64,000 nt of DNA. Origin: Porodaedalea pini (Eukaryota > Basidiomycota > Agaricomycetes > Hymenochaetales > Hymenochaetaceae). This document shows, in pieces, positions 44,801 through 58,360 of the stretch; position 1 is the first letter of the stretch, and every line of letters starts with the position of its first letter. The stretch covers positions 241,981 to 305,980 of the forward strand of contig NBAY01000054.1 in the NCBI GenBank assembly GCA_002794775.1, read 5' to 3'. A model generated the notes under the pieces. The model did not search any database. It was not told the origin of the DNA and saw only the letters and a program-made list of their open reading frames with translations. A program made the position numbers and the translations under genes.

Positions 44801-44819
44801 CTTCCACTTTCCTGATGAG

Positions 44820-45153
44820 GTTGTCACGGAGGTAAGAGGATTAATACAATGTACTCTACTACAGGAGGGGGACGCAGTCTTACCTAGGTTGTCACGGAGG
44901 TAAGAGGAAAAGCAGAACAGGTGTTCAGATGCGATTCCTCTTCCTTATATACAGTGATCACCTCATGAGAACCGGTTGCCTCATTGTCTAAGATTACATA
45001 AAGGGAGCAGAATGGAACGAATGAAGGTCATGTGAAAGGAGTGTGGGAAATGATTGAAAAGATGATTAATTATAATGAAAAGGAGTGGTTTTTTAAAAGA
45101 AAAGAAAAGGTAAAAGGAAAATAAAAGAAAGGGTGAAAGTTCAAGTCTTAACA
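44820..45153 (-). repeat. Gypsy 5' LTR, proximal 334 bp
   Basis: It matches 33632-33965 of the intact LTR with two transitions seen. It ends in TTAACA next to the CCTCT target duplication. Confidence 0.93.
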
Positions 45154-45158
45154 CCTCT

Positions 45159-45850
45159 GTTTACTCCCGCTGGGATGATGTTAGTGAGTTTAGCCATAAC
45201 GGGCCTATTGGAACTGCGAGGCTTGAACTTTGCCTCGCTGCCGGAGGTCTCTCAGCGTCAAACATATTCTCTGAAGCTCTGAGGGACTGGGGGGTGGTTT
45301 GAGTGGTGGAGGGTATTCCTGTGACTGGGGGGGGCACTCCTGGGAGGTTGTTTATGTCGAGGATGTTGTGGCCAGGGACAGGCCTTCTAGGCATCTTAGT
45401 GTGCTCTCTACATGTCTGGTTGGAAAAAATGCAATGGTGTCTGCACTGTATGGTTGGACAACGAGTATTTCCCCGGCCCCTGCAACCTGGCACAGAGCAT
45501 TGCGTCGTCTCAGCCCAAGCTTTGGTGGGAGAAGGGCTTAGTATGGGGAGGTCTGGGTAGCTAGTGGGGTGGAGGTGGTGGATTATTTGGCTTCCACAGT
45601 CATAGCACTGCACATCTTCAGTATGAGCAAGAAAATGAGGAAGAAAAAAAACATACATGTTAAGCTGCCCATCCGTCTCACGTCACCCAGGGTTTTCCCA
45701 GCTGCTTCCTACTTTCACCTTGTGCTTCAGGGCAAGAGCTATGGTATACGAAAGGCTTCAAGCCTTCAAGGGCCTTGAATCCAGGTGGGGGCTTTTTGCC
45801 TCCAACCATTCGATCTCATCCAGTTTGGCAAAGGGAGTTCATTGACCGAC
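45159..45850 (-). pseudogene. Hypothetical host-type gene, 5' part (Cys-rich)
   Basis: From about 45830 downward the minus strand reads KPPPGFKALEGLKPFVYHSS. A probable intron (GTATGTTTTTTTTC to ACTGAAG) follows, then a frame with TTQCSVPGCRGRGNTRCPTI and QCRHHCIFSNQTCREHTK. The C-x3-C...C-x4-C-x3-C pattern is recurrent in uncharacterised agaricomycete proteins and suggests a small zinc-binding module. The frame reaches the gypsy target site with TSSQRE and continues at 33516. No function can be named. Confidence 0.45.
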
Positions 45851-47272
45851 GAGTGTGATCTATGTTCACTTTTGTCACAGTATGTTACAGGAGTTCTTCT
45901 GTAGAACATCGCTTATATCTGCCTATACTTTACCCAATGCATTTCTACTGTTCACGGACTTGCCAGTGTGCTTTGTACATGTATGCAGATACTCATTGTT
46001 GGGTACCTTAAACTTCTTTCTTAAAATAGCCTGCTAAGTAAACAATGCTTCTTCCTCGGCATATCATTTTGAGCTTCTCACTGCAATGCCGCCTTCTTGC
46101 ATCTCATTAGGTAAAAAACACAACTCAAAAAAAGATCGTCGCACGCATGCCGGATTTGGTATTAGCAGTAATACAGATGATCACCATTCTTTACTACCAA
46201 AAAAGTTACGATTACATACTAAATCAGCACTTCATCGGCATTTCTGCTGCATCAATTACATAATATCAACCCTGACTCCAGCCGAACTCCAAGCGAGCTC
46301 CAATGGAGTGTGTTCCCCGTCCCAGGGACACCCTTGGGGAAAGGGACATCGGCAAGGATGATGACGATGAAAGAAAAGGAGAGATGGATGTACACACTTG
46401 GGATCCTAACACCAACTAGACACCAAATAGCAGCACAGAGCAGTCAATGGTACGCACCAACAAGGATACATATCACGCAGCATGGTTGCAAATGTTAGCA
46501 AGACCAGAGATTACAAAGAGTGTAGACAGAACGTGAAGTTTGCTATTTCAATTGTACGTGAGATGAACGTAACAATCTTCCTCATTCTGGAGGATATTGT
46601 CAATGTCCACCTGCAAGTGGTGCATTTTTTTATTCATCTGCACTAACAACTCTGAATGGAGCAAGCAACTACATGGAAATGGAATGCCAGAGGAGAAAGA
46701 GGGCAAAGGACAGAGTTGGATAGCTTTACGAGTGCAGCATACATCATGCAGGGCAGTGTCATGGATGCTGCATGTCAGCCAATGGCTGATTTGCTTTTTC
46801 TCACTTATATAGGCCATGTAAATATAGTATAATAGTATGAATATAATCTACATAATATTCTATGAATTACAGAAAAAAAAAAGAGTCAAATGGTGGAGAA
46901 ATGAATGGGATAGTTGAGCTTGTCGTGCCGCATGACGAGCTCGGGTGTTTGATCAACACGTGATCGACATTGACAACATGCAGAGTTTGAATGACACATT
47001 GAAGCTGTGTTTGGCAAGCGACGCACGTCCTTGGTAACCGGCGTGCCCTGGTTACCAGTGCCTAGCTCCCCAGTGACTAAGGCCTAGAGTTGAGCTCAGT
47101 ATTGAGCTCAGTAATAGAGACAACCCTGGAACCCACCTAATTAGAGGGACTCCAAGGGTCTTGAACACTCTCTAATTAGATATGGGGAAGTACGTACCTT
47201 AGGTGTCAGAGCAGAAAAGGCAGAGCACGACTTTGAAGATATGATCATATGGAGTAAATAGATACAGGTGGT
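45851..47272. other. Unassigned, no gene recognised
   Basis: No conserved protein in either strand. Around 47090-47120 GAGCTCAGTATT is tandemly repeated, and near 47135-47180 CTAATTAGAG is repeated inverted as CTCTAATTAG, a small hairpin. The stretch from about 47010 has an LTR-like start but no matching end. Confidence 0.45.
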
Positions 47273-48444
47273 TCTGAAAAGTCTTTGGCCCCCCCGTTTT
47301 TGGTCTATGATCAGCATAACCTAATGAAGGAAGTGATCCGCATGAGCAAACCTTCGTGTTGCATGTTTTCATTGTTCATTGTTGCTGCCTGCTGTCTCTA
47401 TGGTCCGCCACCAGCTTGATTCACCTAAAAAAAATCACATTATTGGTGCTATTCGTGGTGGTGCATCTATCAGGAGCTCAGCTAGACTTGAAAATGTCCC
47501 AAGAATGATGGCCCAGTCAGTCTGGAAGAAATGGCTGGCTTCTGGCTTGACCTCAAACTAACTGCAAAAAGGATGACCAAAGAAACTTGATGCTATGATG
47601 CACGAGATTCTTATTCAGTACGCAACAACATACCACTTCATGCCTCTCAAGCACCTGGGTAAACGAATGGGAATTGGTCGCAACACCATCTGACAGGAGT
47701 TGGCAATGGAGGGCTTGCATCGGAGGAAGGTTAGGAGGTGTCTGAAGAGGACAGCAATTCAGGAGGCATGTCGTCTCATCTGGGCAGGGATTCATCAGGG
47801 GTGGGGCATAGAGCAGTGGAGGTCCATTCTCTTTTCTGATGAGTCCTATGTCTGCGTTGACAGAAACATTGGGAATGTCTATGTTACCCGAAAACCACAT
47901 GAAGAGTATGAGCACCAATGTATCCTTGATAGACCATCACAGTCTCCTCTTTGCGTCATGGTTTGGGCATGCATAGCTCACAACTACAAGGGTCCTCTTG
48001 TTATCCCTGAATTATCCAGGAGGACGAGGTGGAGGGATGACTGCTGCCCGGTACCAGGAGCAAGTATTGCTGCCTGTTCTGATCCCTGCCTTCAACCAGC
48101 TTTGTGCTCAGCGCCATGACCTCAAGTTCCAGCAGGACAATGCACACTGCCACACTGCTAGAGCCACTATCCGATGCCTCCAGGACAACAACATTCCCCA
48201 GTTCCCTCATCCACCGGTATCTCCTGATGTCAACCCTATTGAACCGGTCTGGTTTGACTGGAAAAACATCATTTGTGGTCATAACTCAGTCCCTGAGATG
48301 AAGGAGGATGAAGGAGGAGCTCATCACAGCCACTAGGGAGGCCTGGGACACACTTACAATCGAACAAATCAACAAACAAATCAAATCCATGCCAAAACGT
48401 GTATCTGCAGTCATTTTTGCGGAGGGAGGAAACACTGGTTACTA
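47273..48444 (+). mobile_element. Tc1/mariner transposon, 3' terminus missing
   Basis: It begins with TACAGGTGGTTCTGAAAAGT, shared with the MITE at 49988-50321, so TA target and TIR are credible at the left. Coding sequence follows, but no inverted copy of the TIR occurs after the transposase stop near 48444; the right end is deleted or diverged. Confidence 0.85.
47379..48444 (+). pseudogene. Tc1-like transposase, broken
   Basis: An N-terminal helix-turn-helix region (IIGAIRGGASIRSSARLENV) is followed by a DDE core: first aspartate in ILFSDESYVCVD, second in FQQDNAHCHTARATI, and third acidic position in SPDVNPIEPVW. Stops occur at 47559 (TAA), 47574 (TGA in G-stop-PKKL, family GRPRK) and 47691 (TGA in NTI-stop-QEL). 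A frameshift lies near 48010, after KGPLVIPE. The two TGA codons stand at expected arginines. The protein would cut and paste the element at TA; it cannot be made intact. Confidence 0.9.
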
Positions 48445-48668
48445 AATACCCACAAGTTTTGCATAATTTATTCAGTATATATTGTATTTTTATTATATGT
48501 ATATAAATCTGGGGGATGTGGACGTGCATAATTTGTTTTGGCTTGGTTTTGTGTGAAGTATGAGGAGACGGACGATGAACGACGCGACACGCACTTCAGG
48601 CCACCCCTTCAAGGAGACCTAATAGGGCAATTCGTACACGCAACTAATTGACCTAATAGGTATCATGA

Positions 48669-48840
48669 CTGGGAGTGCCCAAATCTGCTGGGTACTCCCA
48701 ATTGGGCATGCCCAAATCTGCTGGGCACTCCCAATTGGGCACACCCAAATCTGCTGGGCACTCCCAATTGGGCATGCCCAAATCTTCTGGGCACACCCAA
48801 TCTGCTGGGCACTCCCAATTGGGTGTGCCCAAATGTGTCA
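48669..48840. repeat. Minisatellite of about 36-bp units with CCCAATTGGG cores
   Basis: About five units of GCCCAAATCTGCTGGGCACT followed by CCCAATTGGG-type palindromes. It is related to the longer arrays in the palindrome arms by the shared ACTCCCAATTGGGCA core. Both strands are open, without meaning for coding. Confidence 0.85.
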
Positions 48841-49169
48841 CTGTCACTGACTGTCTGGGGGACTTTTGGGCACACCCAATTTCATTTTTGCCATAAAATC
48901 TGGGACCATTAGAGGCTGTATTTTATTGTTTTTAGCCTTACAATTTAGCACTCTTGCTGTTGATTAGGTTGCAAACTACTGGCTGCATGAATTGACCTTT
49001 GATCTGAGTTACAGTCATTTGCTGAAGTATTTACAATCACCTTTTTTGCATCTCAGAAAGTGCTCCTTTGGCTTCAAGAATCAACATTTCACTCAATTCT
49101 TCACTAATTCATGTCTAATAAATTGCTAAATACATAGTTTAATTACTGCCAAATATCAATGAGGCAGCA

Positions 49170-49592
49170 AGTGACATGAGAAGATAAAGAGCCTATTCTG
49201 TGAAGATTAGGTGTTCAGACAGGCAATATTCTTCCATAATTCTTCCTGAGTTCAAATCTGAAGCTAAAGACATAAAACTTGCTAAATAATGATTTATGTA
49301 AGCTATTATGATTTTTAGATGTTTCTCTTGGGTGCAGAATAAATACTTAAAGACAGTCAATGCTAAGTAAGTTTGGCAGAGTTTTAGAGTTTCTGAAGCT
49401 AAGACAAACAAGATAGGGAATATACATTTCTATACACAGTCACTGCTTAAAATCATAATAAATCATATAGATCATCCTTCAGTAAGTTTTATGCCTTTAA
49501 CTTCAGATTTGAACTAGGGAAGAATCAGTGAAGAATATTGCCTGTCTGAACACCTAAAATTTACAGAATAGGCTCTTTATTTTCTTACTTCA
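49170..49592. mobile_element. Hairpin MITE of about 420 bp
   Basis: Inverted arms of about 110 bp: left AAAGAGCCTATTCTGTGAAG at 49187, and its inverted counterpart ending GGCTCTTTAT near 49580, both with TTAGGTGTTCAGACAGGCAA. It is non-coding with an A+T-rich centre. Boundaries are approximate and no target duplication is certain. Confidence 0.7.
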
Positions 49593-49987
49593 CTCTTTAA
49601 TAACCTGTTTAGGAACATTTTTAATAGTATAATAATATGCTTGTACTTGGCTATCATGACATTAGTTATTTGTGTGTTTAGGTTGTGCTTGTCTTCATAA
49701 GAGTGTTACTGAGGTTGTATCACCCTACATTGGCTGCTTGGGTTGACTTGACTAAATGCATATGACATTTTATGATAAAATAGTTAATTATTATAGCACT
49801 GAATTAGCTCTGTAACAACATCTTCTAGTTATTAGCTGTGCTATTACAAAAGCATTAGCATGTCATTAAAAATGTTGCTAAAACATTGCCTAAGTTCATA
49901 ATTATTGCTATTAGTCAAATTATGAATTTAGCTACTTTTCTGACAAGAATTGAGATATTAAAGCCAAAAGAGCACTCTGTACTTTCC
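49593..49987. other. A+T-rich, nothing recognised
   Basis: No open frame of note, no repeat found by eye. Confidence 0.5.
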
Positions 49988-50321
49988 TACAGATGGTTTC
50001 AAAAAGTGTTTGGCCCCTCTGCTTTTGGAATTGATTGACATGGCCTAAGCAGGAAGGTGATTTGTATGATCCAAACCTCCATTCTGTGCATTCTGACATC
50101 TGTCTCCTCATCCTTCAAGCAAAATCAGTCTAGAAAAAAATTATACAGGTATCAATTATATACATACACTCAAGATACATTATTTCCTGTCAAATAATGG
50201 AAGAATCATGTATATTCAATGACCAGTGTTTTCTCCCTCATGCTAATCACCTTCCTGCTTAGGCCATGTCAATCGGTTCCAAAAATGGGGAGGGGCTGAA
50301 CACTTTTCAGAACCACCTGTA
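49988..50321. mobile_element. Tc1/mariner-type MITE
   Basis: 334 bp with imperfect TIRs of about 85 bp (TACAGATGGTTTC... and ...AGAACCACCTGTA), TA on both sides. The terminal sequence matches the Tc1 element at 47273, so it is probably a deletion derivative or was mobilised by that family. Its right half lies inside the left palindrome arm. Confidence 0.82.
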
Positions 50322-50701
50322 TATATGATATAATATATAATCTTCTATACCATATCATAGGGCTTGTAATACAGACTGTACTTTGAGCTAGAAGTTTTAA
50401 ATATGATTATACTATATACAGTACAGTGCAGAGTGCAAAACTGAAGAGAACAAGAAAAAAAAATAGATCTGAGGTCCAAAAAATAGCTAAGCTTGACCTG
50501 TGCTCAAATATCAGGTACAACATTTAATGTTCATAAATTTGACTGATGCTTTAGAGACAAGTGTGACAGTATAGAGACTGCATTCTCAAGTTTATAACTA
50601 GAACTGTATATGATAATAATATTGTATATTCTTCTGAGACTAGGTATTACTGAGTGAGACAGAGAAGTTTGATTTAGTGAGCCTAGAAAACTAGTTTATG
50701 G
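50322..50701. other. A+T-rich arm DNA, no gene
   Basis: Non-coding stretch between the MITE and the minisatellite; mirrored at about 63571-63950. Confidence 0.6.
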
Positions 50702-51520
50702 CCAGTTGGGAGTGCCCAGTTGGAAGTACCCAGTTGGGAGTGCCCAATTGGGAGCACCCAACTATTGGGAGTGCCCAACTATTTGGGAGTGCCCAACTAT
50801 TTGGGAGTGCCCAATTGGGAGTGCCCAACTATTTGGGAGTGCCCAATTGGGAGTGCCCAACTATTTGGGAGTGCCCAATTGGGAGCACCCAACTATTTGG
50901 GAGTGCCCAATTGGGAGCACCCAACTATTTGGGAGTGCCCAATTAGGAGCACCCAACTATTTGGGAGTGCCCAATTGGGAGTGCCCAACTATTGGGAGTG
51001 CCCAACTATTTGGGAGTGCCCAATTGGGAGTGCCCAACTATTGGGAGTGCCCAACTATTGGGAGTGCCCAACTATTGGGAGTGCCCAACTATTGGGAGTG
51101 CCCAACTATTGGGAGTGCCCAACTATTGGGAGTGCCCAACTATTGGGAGTGCCCAACTATTGGGAGTGCCCAACTATTGGGAGTGCCCAACTATTGGGAG
51201 TGCCCAACTATTGGGAGTGCCCAACTATTGGGAGTGCCCAACTATTGGGAGTGCCCAACTATTGGGAGTGCCCAACTATTGGGAGTGCCCAACTATTGGG
51301 AGTGCCCAACTATTGGGAGTGCCCAACTATTGGGAGTGCCCAACTATTGGGAGTGCCCAACTATTGGGAGTGCCCAACTATTGGGAGTGCCCAACTATTT
51401 GGGAGTGCCCAATTAGGAGCGCCCAACTATTTGGGAGTGCCCAACTATTTAAGAGTGCCCAACTATTGGGAGTGCTCAGGAAGTGCCCAATATTTGGAAG
51501 TGCTCAGTTGGGTCTCCTTT
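50702..51520. repeat. Minisatellite, 17-bp units, left arm
   Basis: It contains over 20 near-perfect copies of the 17-bp unit GGGAGTGCCCAACTATT at 50985-51400. Mixed units with CCCAATTGGG and TATTTGGGAG lie on both sides. CCCAATTGGG is a perfect 10-bp palindrome and CCCAACTATTGGG a hairpin. All three plus frames stay open over long distances because 17 is not a multiple of three and the unit lacks stops; the apparent proteins are not genes. Confidence 0.95.
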
Positions 51521-52062
51521 TTATTCCTGCCCAGGAATCTTTTTTATTTTATTTTTGAAATAGAAATCATTATGTCATGAAAATTAGAATATGTCTAGAA
51601 TAGAAGCCTTGGTAATTCTACAGAGAATTTCTCAATCTTTCATTCTAGACTCTTATGTCACTGCCTTGCTTTCACTGGTGGCAGGTGGTCTTGACTCATG
51701 CATCTCTTAAGAGGCTAACCCAACTGCTTATATCACAATGTCAAAGCAACTGTTTCACAAGGCCTATTCTCAAGACCACCTGTGGAGGGCACCTGCACAT
51801 ACTACACAACTGGGTCTGACACATTGGTGGCTCTTTGCTGCATTTCACCGTAAGCTGTGATAGCTCTGCCTCATCCATCTCAGGCATCACCTTGAGCTGT
51901 ACAAGCCAAATGGCTGGTACAAGGTAGAATAATAAAGTAGTTGCATGCATAAAACCTGCTTTCATTTCATTTTGATGATGAGGTTGCTGCCCTGCTCCTC
52001 AATAGTGCTCTGTATCTTCTCAATTGCACACTCAAGATGCTCAGTTGCCATGTAGTGCAAAC
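51521..52062. other. Unrecognised arm DNA beside the XPB pseudogene
   Basis: The part nearest 52062 may be remnants of the last XPB exon or 3' flank (minus strand); no motif is recognised. Mirrored at 62259-62800. Confidence 0.4.
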
Positions 52063-54872
<2,810 letters not shown>

Positions 54873-55765
54873 TTGTTCACCTGCCGTTGTCTGTGACCGA
54901 TTCTGACTCAGTGGTAGCTCACGTTTGAACGTTCTTCGTTAAAAAGTCAGTTCGCCGGCTCGCCCCTCACTCCCGTGCTGAGCTTCTTCTCCGCGAGCCC
55001 CGTCACCTTCCCTCGCACCACCCCGATGTAGCAGAGCGCCGACTGCAGGACGCTACGTCTCGTGCATGAACGGCGAGGCGAGTGCGATGCAACGCGTATG
55101 CGACGAAGTGCGCAAGCATATTCGGTATCACTGGTGCCCCTCCTGATCCTGCTGTTGCGGTAGCGGGGGAACGCGAGACGACTGCGGTCGAGGACGATGT
55201 GGAAGAGGTGGAGGACGACGGAGGAAGGATCTCGGGGCAGTTGAAGGTATGGCTGACGAAGCGCGCGCAGAGCTTGCTGGTGTCTTCGTGCCCGTAGTAA
55301 GTGTCGATTGCCGGTGGGGGTGCTGCCGGCGTGGGGTGGTGTGAGTGGTGTGCGCGCGGGACTGCCGATGACTGTTTTTTTGTCGAACGTTTTCGGCGCA
55401 GTCGGAGGAAAAAAACGTGATAGAGAAAAAGACAGCGATCAACAGCCGCTCATCACTCAAGTATCAGAGATCGGGGGGAAAGAGGGGGGATGCTTACAAA
55501 ACTCGAGGTAGTCGCTGCGGCAGCGGCGGACACAGAAGACGATTTCGCAGGTGGAGGGGGGCGTACGTCGCACCACGCGGCGGAAGGGCGAGTGGTTCGA
55601 GCTGGCACTCGATGATGATATCGAATGCTGATGCGGATGGGGGTGGGGATGGCGCGGTGCGTGGACGATGGCCATATTCGCTGCGGCGGGCTCTCTGGCT
55701 CTGGGCGTTGACGAGCATCTGTGAGCGTCGAAGGACAGGTGGAGTCGATGCGTGAGAAGAGGTCG
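54873..55765. other. Between XPB and the PWWP-like fragment, left arm: G+C-rich, unassigned
   Basis: Plus-strand stretches such as MNGEASAMQRVCDEVRKHIR (near 55066) followed by an acidic EDDVEEVEDDGGRISGQLKV look protein-like and diverge from XPB. I recognise no family. The minus strand near 55480-55700 is Pro/Ser/His-rich. These may be further captured exons. Confidence 0.35.
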
Positions 55766-55960
55766 CTGCGAAATGTTTTGATCGGAACGAGATCCTTCTC
55801 GGACACAACGGTTGCGTCGCGTTCGCCGAAGTACTCAATGAGAAGGGCGGATGGGAAAACGGCTGACGTCGATGTTGAAGAGCGTGGATCGTCAAGGGGG
55901 GCAGGAGGAAGAGGCGAGGAACGCGTGCTGTGTGAACAGGGTGAGGGAAGTTGAACCGCA
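55766..55960 (-). pseudogene. Junction module plus PWWP-like fragment, left arm
   Basis: Mirror of 58361-58555 on the minus strand: the recurrent module and then EYFGERDATVVSEKDLVPIK. See the right-arm entry. Confidence 0.4.
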
Positions 55961-55995
55961 CCAGTGCGGCAGAGATGGAGGGAAGAATGACCAGC

Positions 55996-56202
55996 AGAAA
56001 GGAGCACCCTGCTTCATCGGGAAGCCCTGCTTGTCGTTTCCGCCAGAGAAGCGAAAGACGTAGCCCTTGGACTCATCACCGAGCGAGTCACCGGGGATGC
56101 CTGGGACATCTTCTTGCCGTGGAAGATGCGGTAACGACGCTCATCGTCGATGTCGATCGTCTTTTGCTGGCCCGTCGCCGGGTCAGCGATGTCAACACTT
56201 CA
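55996..56202 (-). pseudogene. RPS6: Ribosomal protein eS6 fragment, left arm
   Basis: Mirror of 58119-58325, with the same frameshifts. It encodes [20 protein letters not shown] and [20 protein letters not shown] on the minus strand. Confidence 0.85.
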
Positions 56203-57003
56203 TGGCCGGTGGTGTCTTGAGGAGCTCGTCGTGTTCTGTCCCTTCAGGCAAGCAAAAAAATGCTGAAAAGTAGTTATTAGTATATTTAGATGGGTTTTAT
56301 GAATATTTTTTTTGCTTACCTTGAGTGTGTGGCTAGTGGGACACCTGAGCTCGTCGTCGATGGTGAAGACGAAACGATACGAACAACGACGACGCGTTGG
56401 TTGTGTTGCCTGATTTGGCCGATCGACACGTCTTAAACAAGCAATCAAAGCATTCCGAGTCTTTCGGACATCTCGAAAGACTTAGCTGTCTAGCTCAGAA
56501 CATTTCTACAGACGCGTTTAAAAATACAAAAAAATATGGGATAGTTTTATTATGTATGTATCTCTAGAATAGCCAAGAGTTACGCGTCCAACGCGTTTTT
56601 TTATGGTGTTATAAATACAACAGTAATCCTCACATGTAGCACTAGGCCTCCAGAGGCATACACCAAAGTAAAATATATTCTGAAAGGCCTGACACCTATT
56701 CTGTCATGAAGTAAGTATTACACTTTGTATGTATGCAAGGGTTCAAGCCAATCAGACAAGAATTGACTTCATAATAGAGAAGGAGGTGACTTCATGAGAT
56801 CTCCTGAATCTGAGTGTTTTGTATATCCTGTTCCCATTTTTTACTTTGATGGCACATAAAATATTGGGCATATCCAGAATAGATATTTCTATGTTTCTGT
56901 AAATTTACAAGTTTCCAGCCTCAGTGGTTGGAGCTGGGTGAATTGCAAAACATCGAAAATCTTGGGTTTAAGAGGTTCAGAGAAAGCATATATTCATGTT
57001 GTT
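56203..57003. other. A+T-rich inner arm DNA, left
   Basis: It includes an intron-like stretch near 56260-56320 and a small hairpin (GAGTCTTTCGG with CTCGAAAGACT near 56458-56485). A minus-strand frame at about 56330-56448 (RFVFTIDDELRCPTSHTLK) is not recognised. Otherwise non-coding. Confidence 0.5.
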
Positions 57004-57317
57004 TGGTTGGTTCAAAGTATGAGAAGCTCAACAAATTTAGTTATTTGTATTTAAGTATGGTCCAAGAAAGATATCCAACCCTTAGTTTTGTGGGTGAGGG
57101 AAAAGTTCGGAATGGGGAGTGAAATGAGAGGTGATACAGTTCATGTTTTGTGAAACTCGACGCAAATCCAAGAAACACAGAGTAGTTTTGCATGTATTTC
57201 CTCTCCTCCTTCAGAACTTTCCTCTAACTCCGAGATCTAGCACCTGATTACATTTATTGTAGTCATATAAAGTATTAATATCTATTTTATAGAGCTTCCT
57301 GAGGTTTGGAATAAAGC
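57004..57317. other. Unique 314-bp spacer at the palindrome centre
   Basis: Pairing between arms stops at 57003/57318; the intervening 314 bp are not self-complementary. No gene or repeat is seen. A unique spacer is expected of genomic inverted duplications and less expected of a simple missed-adapter read chimera. Confidence 0.9.
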
Positions 57318-58118
57318 AACAACATGAATATATGCTTTCTCTGAACCTCTTAAACCCAAGATTTTCGATGTTTTGCAATTCACCCAGCTCCAACCACTGA
57401 GGCTGGAAACTTGTAAATTTACAGAAACATAGAAATATCTATTCTGGATATGCCCAATATTTTATGTGCCATCAAAGTAAAAAATGGGAACAGGATATAC
57501 AAAACACTCAGATTCAGGAGATCTCATGAAGTCACCTCCTTCTCTATTATGAAGTCAATTCTTGTCTGATTGGCTTGAACCCTTGCATACATACAAAGTG
57601 TAATACTTACTTCATGACAGAATAGGTGTCAGGCCTTTCAGAATATATTTTACTTTGGTGTATGCCTCTGGAGGCCTAGTGCTACATGTGAGGATTACTG
57701 TTGTATTTATAACACCATAAAAAAACGCGTTGGACGCGTAACTCTTGGCTATTCTAGAGATACATACATAATAAAACTATCCCATATTTTTTTGTATTTT
57801 TAAACGCGTCTGTAGAAATGTTCTGAGCTAGACAGCTAAGTCTTTCGAGATGTCCGAAAGACTCGGAATGCTTTGATTGCTTGTTTAAGACGTGTCGATC
57901 GGCCAAATCAGGCAACACAACCAACGCGTCGTCGTTGTTCGTATCGTTTCGTCTTCACCATCGACGACGAGCTCAGGTGTCCCACTAGCCACACACTCAA
58001 GGTAAGCAAAAAAAATATTCATAAAACCCATCTAAATATACTAATAACTACTTTTCAGCATTTTTTTTGCTTGCCTGAAGGGACAGAACACGACGAGCTC
58101 CTCAAGACACCACCGGCC
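57318..58118. other. A+T-rich inner arm DNA, right
   Basis: Mirror of 56203-57003. The T-run near 58058-58065 is one base longer than its mirror. Confidence 0.5.
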
Positions 58119-58325
58119 ATGAAGTGTTGACATCGCTGACCCGGCGACGGGCCAGCAAAAGACGATCGACATCGACGATGAGCGTCGTTACCGCATCTTC
58201 CACGGCAAGAAGATGTCCCAGGCATCCCCGGTGACTCGCTCGGTGATGAGTCCAAGGGCTACGTCTTTCGCTTCTCTGGCGGAAACGACAAGCAGGGCTT
58301 CCCGATGAAGCAGGGTGCTCCTTTC
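58119..58325 (+). pseudogene. RPS6: Ribosomal protein eS6 fragment, right arm
   Basis: The ATG at 58119 is followed within a few codons by [31 protein letters not shown] and, after a short deletion, [20 protein letters not shown] and KQGFPMKQG. This is the N-terminal third of the 40S protein eS6 (MKLNI..PATG.QK.I.IDDER...[19 protein letters not shown]). One frameshift lies just after the start codon and another after KKMSQ. The match ends at KQGV, where the recurrent junction module begins shortly after. About 65 of 230-odd residues are present. Confidence 0.87.
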
Positions 58326-58360
58326 TGCTGGTCATTCTTCCCTCCATCTCTGCCGCACTG

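Larger units (their letters stand above)
39466..44817. mobile_element. Pack-type TIR transposon carrying host gene fragments
   Basis: This 5352-bp insertion splits the gypsy 5' LTR. Its ends are inverted repeats, CATCAGGAAA at the left and TTTCCTGATG at the right. AG (39464-39465 and 44818-44819) is duplicated relative to the intact LTR, a 2-bp target duplication. A+T-rich subterminal repeats occur at both ends. No transposase is visible. The interior holds intron-containing fragments of prolyl-tRNA synthetase, a PWWP-like gene, eIF4G and TRAPPC11, all on the plus strand. The architecture is that of Pack-TIR elements known in plants (Pack-MULE, Pack-CACTA). Superfamily is open: short TIRs, subterminal repeats and a 2-bp duplication resemble CACTA-like families. 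Confidence 0.82.
33522..45153 (-). mobile_element. Ty3/gypsy chromovirus retrotransposon with a nested insertion
   Basis: A complete element on the minus strand: 5' LTR at the right (39356-39465 plus 44820-45153), gag, pol with protease, reverse transcriptase, RNase H, integrase and a C-terminal chromodomain, and 3' LTR at the left (33522-33965). Perfect CCTCT duplications flank it (33517-33521, 45154-45158). LTRs are 444 bp and differ at about nine sites, all transitions. Reverse transcriptase before integrase plus a chromodomain defines a chromovirus. The 5' LTR is split by the 5352-bp TIR element at 39466. Three TGA codons interrupt gag-pol. It inserted into an exon of a small hypothetical gene. 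Confidence 0.95.

Noticed and set aside
46990..47260. A second solo LTR starting TGTTTGGC
   Set aside because: No matching end, target duplication or second copy is visible in the window.
48669..51520. Possible CRISPR array
   Set aside because: The units are contiguous tandem repeats without unique spacers, and the surrounding genes are eukaryotic.
50706..51580. Long open frames of 188-286 codons across the 17-bp minisatellite (and their mirror) with repeated GSAQL, GVPNY, WECPT
   Set aside because: All three frames of one strand are open at once, purely because the repeat unit contains no stop codon; no start context, domain or introns support a protein.
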